Shown here: one piece after another, positions 24,662 to 33,894 of the stretch
How positions within the stretch are numbered: the stretch's first letter is position 1
Layout: the number at the start of each line of letters is the position of its first letter
Assembly (NCBI GenBank): GCA_050258755.1
Contig: JBLMZI010000002.1
Span: 62,001-126,000, forward strand
Direction of reading: 5' to 3'
DNA length: 64,000 nucleotides
DNA from: JBLMZI01 sp050258755
GTDB lineage: Bacteria > Bacillota > Syntrophomonadia > Syntrophomonadales > DTU052
The notes under the pieces: model-generated
The model's database searches: none
The model's input: only the letters and a program-made list of their open reading frames with translations
Told to the model about the DNA's origin: nothing
Made by a program: the position numbers and the translations under genes

Positions 24662-25330
24662 GTGTATCAATTACTCAAAGCCGGGGAAGAAGCTTACCTG
24701 GCAGCTGGTGAGGCTATCCGCCAGGGCAAAGTGATCGTCGCACCGACCGATGCGGTTTATGCCCTGCTGTGCGATGCGAATAACCCGGACGCTGTGGCCC
24801 GCCTGCGGGAAATCCGGCAGAGCCCTACGGATAAGCCGCTGTCATTAATCATAGATATTAAGGACATCGATACCTACTGCCAGATTCGCCATGAAGCTTA
24901 CGGTGATATGATGCGGGCTTTACTGCCCGGGAAAGTCAGCTTTCTGCTGCACAAGAAAGGGCCGGTTTTTGAAGCGGCCGTCCCCAACGATTCGGTGTGT
25001 GTGTTCTGGCAGGATAACGAGACCCGGCATATTTACAGACAGAACGATCTGGTTCTGGCGATATCGTCGGCAAACCTGGCTTCTCAGCCGGAGGCGACAA
25101 CGGTGGAACAGGCCATCGAATATTTCGGCGACGCTGTCCCGCTCTACATTGACAGCGGAGAAGAACGCGGCAGCAAAGGAACCCTGCAGTTGGACATGCG
25201 GACCGACCCGGTACGGGTCATGCGGGAATCGCCCATGATGCCGCTCTCAGAGGTCAGCCGCATCCTGATGACCCGGAACATCCATGTGCCGATCGCCTCA
25301 GTCCGCGAAGCGGCGGCCAGCCGGAGTTAA
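24662..25330 (+). CDS. TsaC/YrdC/Sua5-family protein (threonylcarbamoyl-AMP synthase)
   Basis: About 222 residues. The N-terminal GKVIVAPTDAVYALLCDANN, REIRQSPTDKPLSLI and PGKVSFLLHKKG segments mark the YrdC nucleotide-binding domain that makes threonylcarbamoyl-adenylate for the t6A base of tRNA. GTG 24662 is preferred: GAGAGGAG lies 7 bases before it but only 1 base before the in-frame ATG at 24656. It lies 25 bases after the fumarase operon and may be co-transcribed. It lacks the C-terminal Sua5 domain. It could be a paralogue rather than the main t6A enzyme. Confidence 0.82.
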   Translation: MYQLLKAGEEAYLAAGEAIRQGKVIVAPTDAVYALLCDANNPDAVARLREIRQSPTDKPLSLIIDIKDIDTYCQIRHEAYGDMMRALLPGKVSFLLHKKGPVFEAAVPNDSVCVFWQDNETRHIYRQNDLVLAISSANLASQPEATTVEQAIEYFGDAVPLYIDSGEERGSKGTLQLDMRTDPVRVMRESPMMPLSEVSRILMTRNIHVPIASVREAAASRS

Positions 25331-25385
25331 GCCTTTCCGCGGCACGAATGCCGCTTAGCAAATATTGAAAGAAGGTGAAACACGA

Positions 25386-25937
25386 ATGAGCGTACTGGTC
25401 TATTTGGCCGATGGTTTTGAAGAAATGGAAGCCGTAACTCTGATCGATATTCTGCGCCGGGCGGGTGTCGACGTTACCACCGTTTCCGTTACGGACAGCA
25501 AAGCGGTGGTCGGGGACCACAACATTGCGATCCTTGCGGATGCCCTGTTCGACGATATCGATCATGCCGCCTGCGAGATGATCGTCCTTCCCGGCGGCGT
25601 CAAAGGTGCCAACAACCTTGCCGCGCACGAAGGCTTAAAAAGCGTTTTGGACGGGGCGGCCGGTGAAAGAAAATGGCTGGCGGCGATTTGTGCCGCGCCG
25701 ACAGTTCTGGGCCGGCATGGTTTACTGGAAGGCCGGGTGGCGACCTGTTACCCGGGTCATGAACAAAAGCTGCAAGGGGCTCAATTTACCGAAACCCGGG
25801 TCGTGATGGATGACAATATTGTCACTTCACGCGGGCCGGGAACGGCGATTGAATTTGCCTTAAAGCTGGTGGAAATCCTGAAAGATGCTGAAACGGCCGG
25901 AACTCTGGTCAACAAAATGCTGATCGCAGCCGTATAG
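25386..25937 (+). CDS. DJ-1/PfpI-family protein
   Basis: A 183-residue protein with the DJ-1 plan: acidic Glu in DGFEEMEAV near residue 15, the nucleophile elbow AAICAAPTVLG with the reactive Cys near 101, and the late TSRGPGTAIEFALKLVE. Such proteins are associated with oxidative or carbonyl stress, as deglycase or chaperone candidates. ATG 25386 behind GAAGGTG is chosen over an upstream frame extension. It lies 55 bases after the TsaC-like gene. Confidence 0.9.
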   Translation: MSVLVYLADGFEEMEAVTLIDILRRAGVDVTTVSVTDSKAVVGDHNIAILADALFDDIDHAACEMIVLPGGVKGANNLAAHEGLKSVLDGAAGERKWLAAICAAPTVLGRHGLLEGRVATCYPGHEQKLQGAQFTETRVVMDDNIVTSRGPGTAIEFALKLVEILKDAETAGTLVNKMLIAAV

Positions 25938-25973
25938 TTTAGCTCCTTCCGAAATAACCGTCCTTTCAAAAGC

Positions 25974-26010
25974 AAATCCCGGTGCAATCATAAACGATGC
26001 CCGGGGTTTG
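25974..26010. terminator. Shared hairpin between convergent genes
   Basis: CAAATCCCGG and CCGGGGTTTG form a 10-bp stem with one wobble pair and a long loop, overlapping the stop of the minus-strand NRDE gene. T residues flank it on both strands. Confidence 0.5.
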
Positions 26011-26779
26011 TTTGTTCAATAACAAATTCATAGTAAACCTGATTCCACAGTTCCGGCTGGCCGGGCTCAAAAGTGCGTTCCCAAAAACGGACCCGCCGCT
26101 CCCGGTCCACCATCATTATGGTTGTCGACTTGGTCCCATAATTCGGACTGACCACAAATATCGGTCCAAGCATTCGTTCCATTTCCAACCCCACGCCGGT
26201 CTCCGGCAAGTCCTGATCGACCGGGCATTCTCGGTTGGCCATGATTTCAAACAGCGCCTCCGCGCCGGGTTCAGCGCTGCTCAGACAGTCGGAAATGGCT
26301 TGAACGCCTCTGGTCACTTTCGGCCACGGAATATTGATCAAGCTGTTGCTCAGACCGTGAATCCCCCGCTCAAGCCTGCGAATCCGGTTTTCCCGGTTCG
26401 AATAATAAAACAGCGCTTGATCGCTTCCGGCCAGCAGGCTAAAACCGTTATACGCCCGGCCGCCATCCGGAATTCCGGCCAGATAGGCTTCGGGATCATC
26501 CGCACCGGCCAAGTAACGTTGGACCAGATGGCCGCGCGAACTGGCATTCGGGTTAAACCGCGCAGGATCCCGGTAGTTGGTTAAAGCTGCGAAGCGTCCC
26601 GCTGCGGTTATTCCCATCCAGGTTCCACCCTGCTCCAGGTCCTTTCCGGCCAGCAAATCAGGCTGATCAGGCCAGTAGGCGGCGGGAAGATCCGCACGCG
26701 CGTAAAATTCGTCCCGGTTTGCCGCCACCACGAGCGGGTACCGGGGATGACAGTTACAAGCTAAAAAAATCAGGCACAT
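25988..26779 (-). CDS. NRDE (TANGO2) family protein
   Basis: A 263-residue protein beginning MCLIFLACNCHPRYPLVVAA followed by NRDEF, the name-giving motif, then GGTWMGITAAGRFAALTNYR. Cys 2 is positioned like an N-terminal nucleophile. The family is found from bacteria to animals; human TANGO2 is linked to heme and lipid handling, but the chemistry is unsettled. Single gene, convergent with the DJ-1 gene. Confidence 0.9.
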   Translation of the reverse strand: MCLIFLACNCHPRYPLVVAANRDEFYARADLPAAYWPDQPDLLAGKDLEQGGTWMGITAAGRFAALTNYRDPARFNPNASSRGHLVQRYLAGADDPEAYLAGIPDGGRAYNGFSLLAGSDQALFYYSNRENRIRRLERGIHGLSNSLINIPWPKVTRGVQAISDCLSSAEPGAEALFEIMANRECPVDQDLPETGVGLEMERMLGPIFVVSPNYGTKSTTIMMVDRERRVRFWERTFEPGQPELWNQVYYEFVIEQTNPGHRL

Positions 26780-26820
26780 GGTCGTTCCTCAGCAGTTCAA
26801 GATCCGTTTCTTAATTATAA

Positions 26821-28419
26821 TCATTCTTTGGCGGCCTTCAGTTCATAAAACCGAAGCGGTTCGGACAGGTTTTTTACCGGTTCGGACCGCATTGAGCTGA
26901 ATCGGAAGCCAAACTCCGGTTTTTTAACCAGGTTTCGCACACTTTCCGTCACAAAGATCTGCTGGTATTCGGCCAGATCCTGCAGCCGGGCCGTCTCGTT
27001 CATGCCGCGGGAAAAAGCCGTAAAAGACTGATTCGGCCCGAAGCGGCCTATAAAAACCGCGGTAAAATTTATCCCGCTGGCTACTCCCAGACCGCGGAAA
27101 CCGCTCGGTTTTATCAGACTGCAAAATGGTTCCTTTTTTCCAAGTTCACGAGTCACCTGCCGGATCGCTTCCGCACAGCGAATGGCTTTCGAACAGGACT
27201 CCTCGGCGGAAGTATCATAGAACGGCGGACCAAACATGGCAATGACACAATCGCCGACCATCTTGTCAAAAACGCCGCCATGGTCCCAAACCATCTGCAC
27301 CACCCGGGCTGACCATTCCGAGATAAGATCACCGATCAGCCTTGGGGTCTTGAGGATTTGCTCGCAAAGCGCCGAGAATCCGCTGATATCACAGTAAAGG
27401 ATGGCAACCTCCCTTTCCTGCGGTTCCAGCAGAAGGTGATAATTCGTCATATTCAGCATCCGCATTGCGGTCTGGGACGAGAAATGCTGGGAAAGAAGCC
27501 GGTGTTCCTTGCCAAAATCGATGATCCGCATCCGTAACGAGGAGGCAAATGCGTCCAGGCAGTCAAGCTGATCAGCGCTGAGTGCGTCCGTCGGGGAATC
27601 TGCGATAATCCATCCGGTTTCATCCCGGTCAGCGCTGAGCGCGGTCCCGAGACTGAACACGGCCGGTGCGGTAATGCCCAGCTTTCGGCTCAGTTTTTCA
27701 TGGCTGCATCCCGCCGGGCCGCCGGCATTCAAGTATGCGGCCGCCTTTAATATTTCCGGCGGTGCCGCCTCGGTAGCGTCTATGAACCGGTGATCCCTGT
27801 AATAATAGTAGTTCAGCGTTTTCCGGTTCAGCGGATCCTCCTGCCAATAATAAATGAACATCCTGGATACGCCGGTGTGGGCCGCGAGATACTCAACCGC
27901 ACATTTAATCCCTTCCCTGAGTACCGGATGGTTCAAGGCCGCTTGCACTTCGAGCAGCAGCGTCTGTTTCCGGGCCGCCAGCACGACTGAAGCGAAATAA
28001 TTATCGACCTGTTCTATGAAAACCGCCAGGTCAGCCTTTTGCGCTTCTAATTCCTCGGCATTACTCACGGCCGCGATGAATCCGGCAAAACCATAGCATT
28101 CGGTTCCTACCTGGACCGGACCGGCGATCAGGGTCTTTCCCTTCTTTTTAAAAACCGGATAGTCTTCGGGGTTAACCAGCTCGGCGATCTCCACTGAAAA
28201 ACCGGTCGTCGATCCGCCGCAGGAATAGACGCAGGGCTGTAACAGCGGGTGGATGATTTTTATAAACACGGATTCGCACTGAAGTGCTTCGCCCAGGGCC
28301 GCAAGCAGTTCTTTCATGGCCCGTTCAATAGCGTATCCGCCCGCCTGAACCGTCTCCAGAATCCCATCAATCGTCCGCGCCAATTCCGGACCGGTTTGAT
28401 TTGAACGCTGGCTTTTCAA
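26821..28419 (-). CDS. GAF-containing class III adenylate/guanylate cyclase
   Basis: About 532 residues with no membrane segment. The N-terminal half carries one or two GAF-like regions; the C-terminal part is a class III cyclase domain with metal-binding Asp residues in LYCDISGFS (about 342) and MVGDCVIAMFG (about 388) and the later NETARL segment with the transition-state Asn and Arg. This predicts an active soluble cyclase controlled by a ligand. The frame opens at TTG 28434, but TTG 28419 lies 7 bases after GGAGGG and is preferred. Stands alone. Whether ATP or GTP is used is not clear. Confidence 0.85.
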   Translation of the reverse strand: MKSQRSNQTGPELARTIDGILETVQAGGYAIERAMKELLAALGEALQCESVFIKIIHPLLQPCVYSCGGSTTGFSVEIAELVNPEDYPVFKKKGKTLIAGPVQVGTECYGFAGFIAAVSNAEELEAQKADLAVFIEQVDNYFASVVLAARKQTLLLEVQAALNHPVLREGIKCAVEYLAAHTGVSRMFIYYWQEDPLNRKTLNYYYYRDHRFIDATEAAPPEILKAAAYLNAGGPAGCSHEKLSRKLGITAPAVFSLGTALSADRDETGWIIADSPTDALSADQLDCLDAFASSLRMRIIDFGKEHRLLSQHFSSQTAMRMLNMTNYHLLLEPQEREVAILYCDISGFSALCEQILKTPRLIGDLISEWSARVVQMVWDHGGVFDKMVGDCVIAMFGPPFYDTSAEESCSKAIRCAEAIRQVTRELGKKEPFCSLIKPSGFRGLGVASGINFTAVFIGRFGPNQSFTAFSRGMNETARLQDLAEYQQIFVTESVRNLVKKPEFGFRFSSMRSEPVKNLSEPLRFYELKAAKE

Positions 28420-28678
28420 AACGAATCCCTCCAAACCTGATTGTACGCCGGATAGGATTATGGGTTAGCATTCGAGGTTTTCGGCAATTTCTCCTGCCCG
28501 CAATTCACTCCATAACCGGCTCAGACAGTGCATTTGAACTATGTAGACCGTTTTTGTCATTTTTTCCCTTTTTGCGTTTTCGTGGTAAAATAGGTAGTAC
28601 CACGTCGAATATTCCCGAATTCGGGAGAATTATGGATTCATACACCCCAACAATTACAAGTGAGGTGCGCTAAAGAGC
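28420..28678. other. Divergent promoter region of cyclase and S-layer protein genes
   Basis: AT-rich non-coding DNA with a perfect 14-bp palindrome TCCCGAATTCGGGA at 28613-28626, 53 bases before the S-layer protein start; a possible operator. A TAAAAT near 28586 may be a -10 box without a clear partner. Confidence 0.4.
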
Positions 28679-31600
28679 ATGGGTATCCGAAAGGTTTTTA
28701 AAGCAAGGAAGATAACGGCCACGGCGGCAGTTCTGCTGGTTTTCGGTCTGCTCTTGATTCTAGCAGTCAATCCCGCGCTGGCGGCCGCATTCAGCGACGT
28801 TAAAGCGGACAATCCGGCAGCGCCGTATTACAGCTACGTAGCGGCCCGCGGCATGATGAACGGTTATCCGGACGGCAGTTTCCGGCCTGATAAAAGCATG
28901 ACCCGCGCTGAAATAGCCGCCATGCTGGTCCATGCCAAAGGCTTGAAGCCTTATACCCCGAAAAAAGCGACCTTTAAAGATGTAAACCCAAAACACTGGG
29001 CTTTCAGTCAGATTGAAGCCGCAAACCGGGCTGGACTGCTTAAGGGCTACGCCAACGGAACTTTTCGGCCGAACCAGCCGGTGACCCGGGCTGAAACCGC
29101 AGCCCTCCTCTTAAAGCTCACCAGCCAGACCTCCCCGGCTCTGGCACTTTCCGCATCGGTAAAGGATGTGAAGCCCGATTCCTGGGCGATAAAGTCCATT
29201 GCCACAGTCCTTGACGCCGGGATTATGAAGACCGTCGCTCCCGGCAGTTTCGCACCGGACCGTCCAGCTACCCGGGGGCAGGTCGCCCGCGGAATGGCGG
29301 CGATGCTGACCATGGCGCCGGAATTCTATCAGGTTGATTTACCTACGGTCGTGGTTCCGGTTAAAGGGAACGTCACGGTGGCTGAGAGGGGCAAAGCCGA
29401 AAAAGCTATCACTAATGAAACCAGCTGCCTTCCGGGCGCGACCATTAAAACCGGTGACAATACCGAAGTACAGGTCAAGTTCCCAGACGGCTCCAACTTC
29501 CTGTTAAAAGACAATACCGAGCTGATCATTGAAGCGGCCCGAGGCCAGTCGATCATCAAGAAAGACGGGACCCCGGGAACAGTGGTTGATTCATTAAACG
29601 TAAAACTGCCTAAAGGAAAGCTTTTCGGCGCCCTGGCCGCCAGCTACCTGTTTAGTCATACGGAAGAAACCGGTTCTCCGGACTCGGCATCGGCCGAAGC
29701 CAGCAAACCATCGGACGGGGCCGCCCGTCTTTTCGCCCAGGGACCTGCCGAAACCGATAAAAGCCTGTGGTACAAAGAGGCCTCGGCCAAGCGAACCCGG
29801 GTCAGAGTCGATATGCCCTGGGGCGTAGCCGGAATTCGCGGGTGCATCTGGGCGAATGCCGTGACCAGTGCCGGTCAGACCACGAGTGTTGCCGAAGGCG
29901 GCAGCGGTGATGTATCGGTTAGTTCCGGCGGCGGTTCGGTCGATGTGGGAACCGGGCAGTCTACGACCACCGCCGGTGCGAATACGCCGCCGAGCGCGCC
30001 GGCGCCTTTAAGTCCTTCCGAAAAAACGGATTTTGCACAGCAGCAGAGCTGGGTCCAGGAAACGCTGGCTGTGATCGCCCAGAACGCTCCAGCCCCGGAA
30101 CCGGCCTCCGTGCCCGCAGAAGATGAACCTAATCCGGCTGAACAGCCGGCTGCGCCTGATCCGGCCGCGGCCCTGCAGGAAACCCTGAGTCAGGTACAGA
30201 GCACGGTCGACCAGTCGGCCGGCGTCAGCAGCGATTCGAACATCAGCAGCACCGATACAAGCAAGTCCGGCACCACCAGCTACTGGGGCGGCAGCGGAAG
30301 TGGTGGCGGCGGAGAGTCTGCCACCGTAACACCAGTCATAACCCTTGGAGCCATCCCCACGAAAACCCTTGCACTTGGAAAGATCCTGTCGGTCCCAATT
30401 ACGGTTTCGCCGTCAGACGCGACCATTACGGCAAGTTCCAGTGCACCCGGGATCGTATCCTGTTCGACTGCCGGTTCATGGCTGTCCCTTTCCGGCACTA
30501 CATATGGGATGACAACCATCACCGTCACCGCGACCAAAGCTGGCTTCGCTTCCGCCGAGATAAAGTTTACCGCAGTCTGCACTACCCTGGTCGAAGGGGG
30601 TACGGGCTATTCCCTGGCGCTTCCCGCAAATGGGCAGGTCTGGGCCTGGGGAGCCAATACGGTAGGCCAGCTTGGTGATACCGGCACTTCGGACCGAACA
30701 ACCCCCCGGGCGGTCGCGGCGCTGATGGGCGGCGGACACCTCAATCAAGCCATTTCCGTCTGTGCTGGACCGAATCACGGTTTGGCCGTCAATTCGGACG
30801 GGAGTGTATATGCCTGGGGCAAAGCGGACAGCGGCCAGTTAGGGAATGGAACCGATACCCTCTCCTATCTTCGGAATCCGATTAAGGTACTGGGCCCGGG
30901 CGGAAGCGGGTTCTTGACGGACATTCAGTCTGTGGCCGCCGGCGCTGAGCACAGTCTCGCCCTGAAATACGATGGCACGGTTTGGGCCTGGGGAGCCAAT
31001 ACATACGGTCAGTTAGGAGACGGATCAATCAATGGAAGCTCCTATCCGGTTCAGGTAAGAAACCCCGCGGGAACCGGTCCGCTGACGCACGTTGTCGCAC
31101 TTGCTGCCGGGGATTTTCACAGCCTCGCGCTGCTGGACGACGGCACCGTTTTGTCCTGGGGATATAACCCCTTCGGCCAATTAGGCAATAATGACAGCGG
31201 CACTGATAAATTACTTCCGGTTCAGGTTTTGCAAACCGGGGCCGTCCCGCTTACTGGAGTAAAAACGATCGCCTCGGGATACGCTCATGGTCTGGCTTTA
31301 AAGTCGGACGGATCGATTTGGGCGTGGGGATACAACTTTGAAGGGGCGCTTGGGAATGGCGGCGTTACTGGATCGCAGGTTGCTAACCCGGTGAGTGGGG
31401 CAACGGGCACCTACGTCGCCATTGCCGCCGGCTACGGCCACAGTCTGGCGCTGCGCGATGACAATACGGTTTGGGCCTGGGGGTCTAATGGTTCCGGCCA
31501 ATTAGGCTTGAGCAACACCACTGCCGGTTACTACACCCCGCAGCAAGTGCGGGATGACTCCGGGAGCACGTATTTAACGGGAATCCTGAGCATCGCGGCC

Positions 31601-32578
31601 GGTGGCTCTCACAGCCTGGCGGCGAAAGCTGACGGCACGGTCTTCGCCTGGGGTGAAAACGCGAATGGTGCGGCTGGGAATAATTCCACGACAAATCCGC
31701 TAACTAAACCGGTTTACACCTTTATGAAAGGGGTCAGCATGGCAGACGACGGAGCGCTGCTGGAAGGACAGGAAAACGGTGAAATCATCACCGTTAATGC
31801 CTTCGGCACTACCTGGGCTGCCGACATTCTTTCCGGCAGTTGGACGCTCACCGGAATTCCGCTCGGGGTCAGTGTCAGTGCAGTCACGCGTGTCAGTGAC
31901 ACTGTGGTAACCATCAGTCTGGCCGGTAACCGGACGGCGGACTATGATGTTCCGAAAATTCCAGTGCTAACCGTACCGGCAAGTGCCCTGACCGGGATCA
32001 CTGACCCACTCGAGGTGAACGGCGGCACCTGCTTCCAGGCGGACAATCCGACCCTCACGCTGAGCAGTCCGACGATCCCGTATCCTATTGCGTTTACGGC
32101 TCCGGGAAGCGTAAGCAATGCTAAACTGTTCGGTTTCAGACTTGATAAGAGCCCCGGTTTTATGCCGTTGAATCTCTATATTGGCGTCTCTACTTCAGGT
32201 ATGACTGTAATTGGGGACGATTACAGCGGGCTAAAACTCGCCATTGACCTGAACGACAACGGCGTTTTTGAGGCGGCTGAAGAAATTACCCAATCCGGCA
32301 CCGGCGGAACGATCAGCAACAACGGTCAGGCGATCACAGTAACTCATGATGGAGGCACTTCCCCGCCTTCCATGATTTCAGTTTCGGGCTTGGCCGTGTG
32401 GAGCAACAACCATGATTACATGATCATCGGTAATGTAGCCAACCTCGCCACCGGTGATCAGGTGACGCTGAGCATTGCTACCGGCGGCAGCACAGCAAAA
32501 GAACAAGGAGCAACCGACCCAACAAGCGTAACGGTAATCGGGTCTAATGTCACCGGTGTAACCCACACCTGCCCGTAA
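28679..32578 (+). CDS. S-layer homology protein with FecR-like domain and seven RCC1 repeats
   Basis: A 1299-residue exported surface protein. Order: signal peptide (1-36), three SLH repeats that bind secondary cell-wall polymer (about 38-210), a FecR-like domain (about 225-395, ending in VDMPWGVAGIRGC), a Ser/Gly/Pro-rich linker (about 400-540), an Ig-like stretch (about 545-640), then seven RCC1 repeats (about 640-1020; each G-x-x-H-S-L-A-L...DG-T-V-W-A-W-G...GQLG), and two further beta-type domains to the C-terminus. Seven blades would close a full beta-propeller. It is a single gene ending at a very strong terminator. A binding or adhesive role at the cell surface is inferred. Confidence 0.9.
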   Translation: MGIRKVFKARKITATAAVLLVFGLLLILAVNPALAAAFSDVKADNPAAPYYSYVAARGMMNGYPDGSFRPDKSMTRAEIAAMLVHAKGLKPYTPKKATFKDVNPKHWAFSQIEAANRAGLLKGYANGTFRPNQPVTRAETAALLLKLTSQTSPALALSASVKDVKPDSWAIKSIATVLDAGIMKTVAPGSFAPDRPATRGQVARGMAAMLTMAPEFYQVDLPTVVVPVKGNVTVAERGKAEKAITNETSCLPGATIKTGDNTEVQVKFPDGSNFLLKDNTELIIEAARGQSIIKKDGTPGTVVDSLNVKLPKGKLFGALAASYLFSHTEETGSPDSASAEASKPSDGAARLFAQGPAETDKSLWYKEASAKRTRVRVDMPWGVAGIRGCIWANAVTSAGQTTSVAEGGSGDVSVSSGGGSVDVGTGQSTTTAGANTPPSAPAPLSPSEKTDFAQQQSWVQETLAVIAQNAPAPEPASVPAEDEPNPAEQPAAPDPAAALQETLSQVQSTVDQSAGVSSDSNISSTDTSKSGTTSYWGGSGSGGGGESATVTPVITLGAIPTKTLALGKILSVPITVSPSDATITASSSAPGIVSCSTAGSWLSLSGTTYGMTTITVTATKAGFASAEIKFTAVCTTLVEGGTGYSLALPANGQVWAWGANTVGQLGDTGTSDRTTPRAVAALMGGGHLNQAISVCAGPNHGLAVNSDGSVYAWGKADSGQLGNGTDTLSYLRNPIKVLGPGGSGFLTDIQSVAAGAEHSLALKYDGTVWAWGANTYGQLGDGSINGSSYPVQVRNPAGTGPLTHVVALAAGDFHSLALLDDGTVLSWGYNPFGQLGNNDSGTDKLLPVQVLQTGAVPLTGVKTIASGYAHGLALKSDGSIWAWGYNFEGALGNGGVTGSQVANPVSGATGTYVAIAAGYGHSLALRDDNTVWAWGSNGSGQLGLSNTTAGYYTPQQVRDDSGSTYLTGILSIAAGGSHSLAAKADGTVFAWGENANGAAGNNSTTNPLTKPVYTFMKGVSMADDGALLEGQENGEIITVNAFGTTWAADILSGSWTLTGIPLGVSVSAVTRVSDTVVTISLAGNRTADYDVPKIPVLTVPASALTGITDPLEVNGGTCFQADNPTLTLSSPTIPYPIAFTAPGSVSNAKLFGFRLDKSPGFMPLNLYIGVSTSGMTVIGDDYSGLKLAIDLNDNGVFEAAEEITQSGTGGTISNNGQAITVTHDGGTSPPSMISVSGLAVWSNNHDYMIIGNVANLATGDQVTLSIATGGSTAKEQGATDPTSVTVIGSNVTGVTHTCP

Positions 32579-32602
32579 CGCTAAGAAAAGGCAAAAGCAG
32601 GA

Positions 32603-32650
32603 CACTCCCCCGGGCCATTTACAATGCCACAGGCCCGGGGGAGTGTTTTT
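32603..32650 (+). terminator. Strong terminator of the S-layer protein gene
   Basis: A perfect 14-bp GC-rich stem (32603-32616 with 32632-32645) followed by five T residues. Confidence 0.9.
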
Positions 32651-32724
32651 TATGCTGGATGAAACGAAGCGCTCCCGGGGAAACTAGAGGCGGCAAAATT
32701 GAACCATGAAAGGAAGATTGTACT

Positions 32725-33072
32725 ATGCCGCAGTCCGAACAAACTAACCGTATTACCGCCTATTTCGCGAGCTCCGGCCAGGCGGCCGCGGCTGGCGATC
32801 AGCTCCGATCGGTCCTGGAAATTACCGATCCCGCTTCGATGGCGATCGAAGCCATGAGCCAATCAGAGGCCAGCACATCCGGAAGTCAGGGGCTTTCAAA
32901 TCAAGCATCGGCCAGTGCATTGTCCAGCGCGGCCAGCGGAAGCTATCGACTAACCGTTTCAGTTCCGCAGTCGAAAATGGCCCAGGCCAACGAGCTTATC
33001 CAGGCGCAGGGCGGACAGCTGCAAAGCGGCCAGGCGCAGAGCAGCCAGACTCAGAGCAGTACCCTCTCGTAG
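32725..33072 (+). CDS. Small Ser/Gln/Ala-rich protein of unknown function
   Basis: A 115-residue soluble protein. The first half (RITAYFASSGQAAAAGDQLR) and the later YRLTVSVPQSKMAQANELIQ look like a helix-strand unit similar to small stress-protein (YflT-like) domains, separated by a Ser/Ala-rich linker; the last 20 residues are Gln/Ser repeats. GGAAG precedes the ATG. It is bounded by terminators on both sides, so it is its own unit. The family resemblance is weak. Confidence 0.6.
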   Translation: MPQSEQTNRITAYFASSGQAAAAGDQLRSVLEITDPASMAIEAMSQSEASTSGSQGLSNQASASALSSAASGSYRLTVSVPQSKMAQANELIQAQGGQLQSGQAQSSQTQSSTLS

Positions 33073-33105
33073 GGTTTGCCCGAAAAACCTGTTCATGAAA
33101 GCAAA

Positions 33106-33134
33106 AAGCCGGACCAGCCAAATTGGTCCGGCTT
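33106..33134. terminator. Terminator after the small Ser/Gln-rich gene
   Basis: A perfect 11-bp stem (33106-33116 with 33124-33134) with a 7-base loop; A run before and T-rich after, usable from both sides. Confidence 0.75.
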
Positions 33135-33207
33135 CTTCTTACATATGATCTTGCCCCATCAAATTGGTTTAAAGCTTTGGCCGCATTGGCCGCAGACCGC
33201 CATATTG

Positions 33208-33894
33208 TTACGGCCGGTACGGCTTTCGATATAAATCCCGTTTCTTCAGGCCGTTTTTCCGGGCCATCGAGCCCCAACCCCAGTTCCCTACCCACAAGTA
33301 CAGCCTTCGGGGAAAATTCATCGCAATCTCGATGTTCGCAAGTGGAGCGCTTCCTCCGGTCACGATATCCTTTGCCATGGTATCAAAGGCACTGTTCAAA
33401 TGGGCGATGGTCTTTTTCATGATTGGCGCGTCTTTGGCTCCCAGCAGCATCCCGCCGCCGGAGATCTTCAGGCCGAAGCGAAAGACTGCGCCGATTTTAT
33501 CACTGAAGCTTTGAACCACCCGGACGGCCTCTTCATTAATTGAAGGCTCCGGAAAGCCGCAGTTCACCACCGCGTAAACCTGTGCCGGACGAGCTTCATC
33601 GTTCCGTTGAGCCCAGTACTGATAATAGTCCTGCAGGAAGCGCATCAGCATCCCGGGCAGGCAAAAGAAATACAGGGGAAACGTAATAATTAGTGCGTCC
33701 GCGGCCAGCATCGCCGCGAAGGCGGCGTCGGTCTCTTTCCGGGCCAGGCAGTGACGCACGTCGATTCGTTCGTATGAAACGCCATTTGCCTCCATTCGGG
33801 ATTCCTGCCAGGTCACCAGCAGGTCCGACGCGGAAGGTTCGCCGATTTTCGGGCTGGCGCTGATAAGGACCACTCGTTTCATTGCGCTGCTCAT
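33208..33894 (-). CDS. Flavodoxin-like NAD(P)H-dependent oxidoreductase (second of pair)
   Basis: A 228-residue protein with a flavodoxin-like N-terminus (KRVVLISASPKIGEPSASDL, the FMN phosphate loop) and AADALIITFPLYFFCLPGML, the flavin-contacting loop of the NAD(P)H-quinone/FMN reductase group. Cytoplasmic redox enzyme; substrate unknown. Its start overlaps the stop of the upstream reductase gene by 4 bases (ATGA-type coupling), so the two probably act together. Confidence 0.83.
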   Translation of the reverse strand: MSSAMKRVVLISASPKIGEPSASDLLVTWQESRMEANGVSYERIDVRHCLARKETDAAFAAMLAADALIITFPLYFFCLPGMLMRFLQDYYQYWAQRNDEARPAQVYAVVNCGFPEPSINEEAVRVVQSFSDKIGAVFRFGLKISGGGMLLGAKDAPIMKKTIAHLNSAFDTMAKDIVTGGSAPLANIEIAMNFPRRLYLWVGNWGWGSMARKNGLKKRDLYRKPYRP

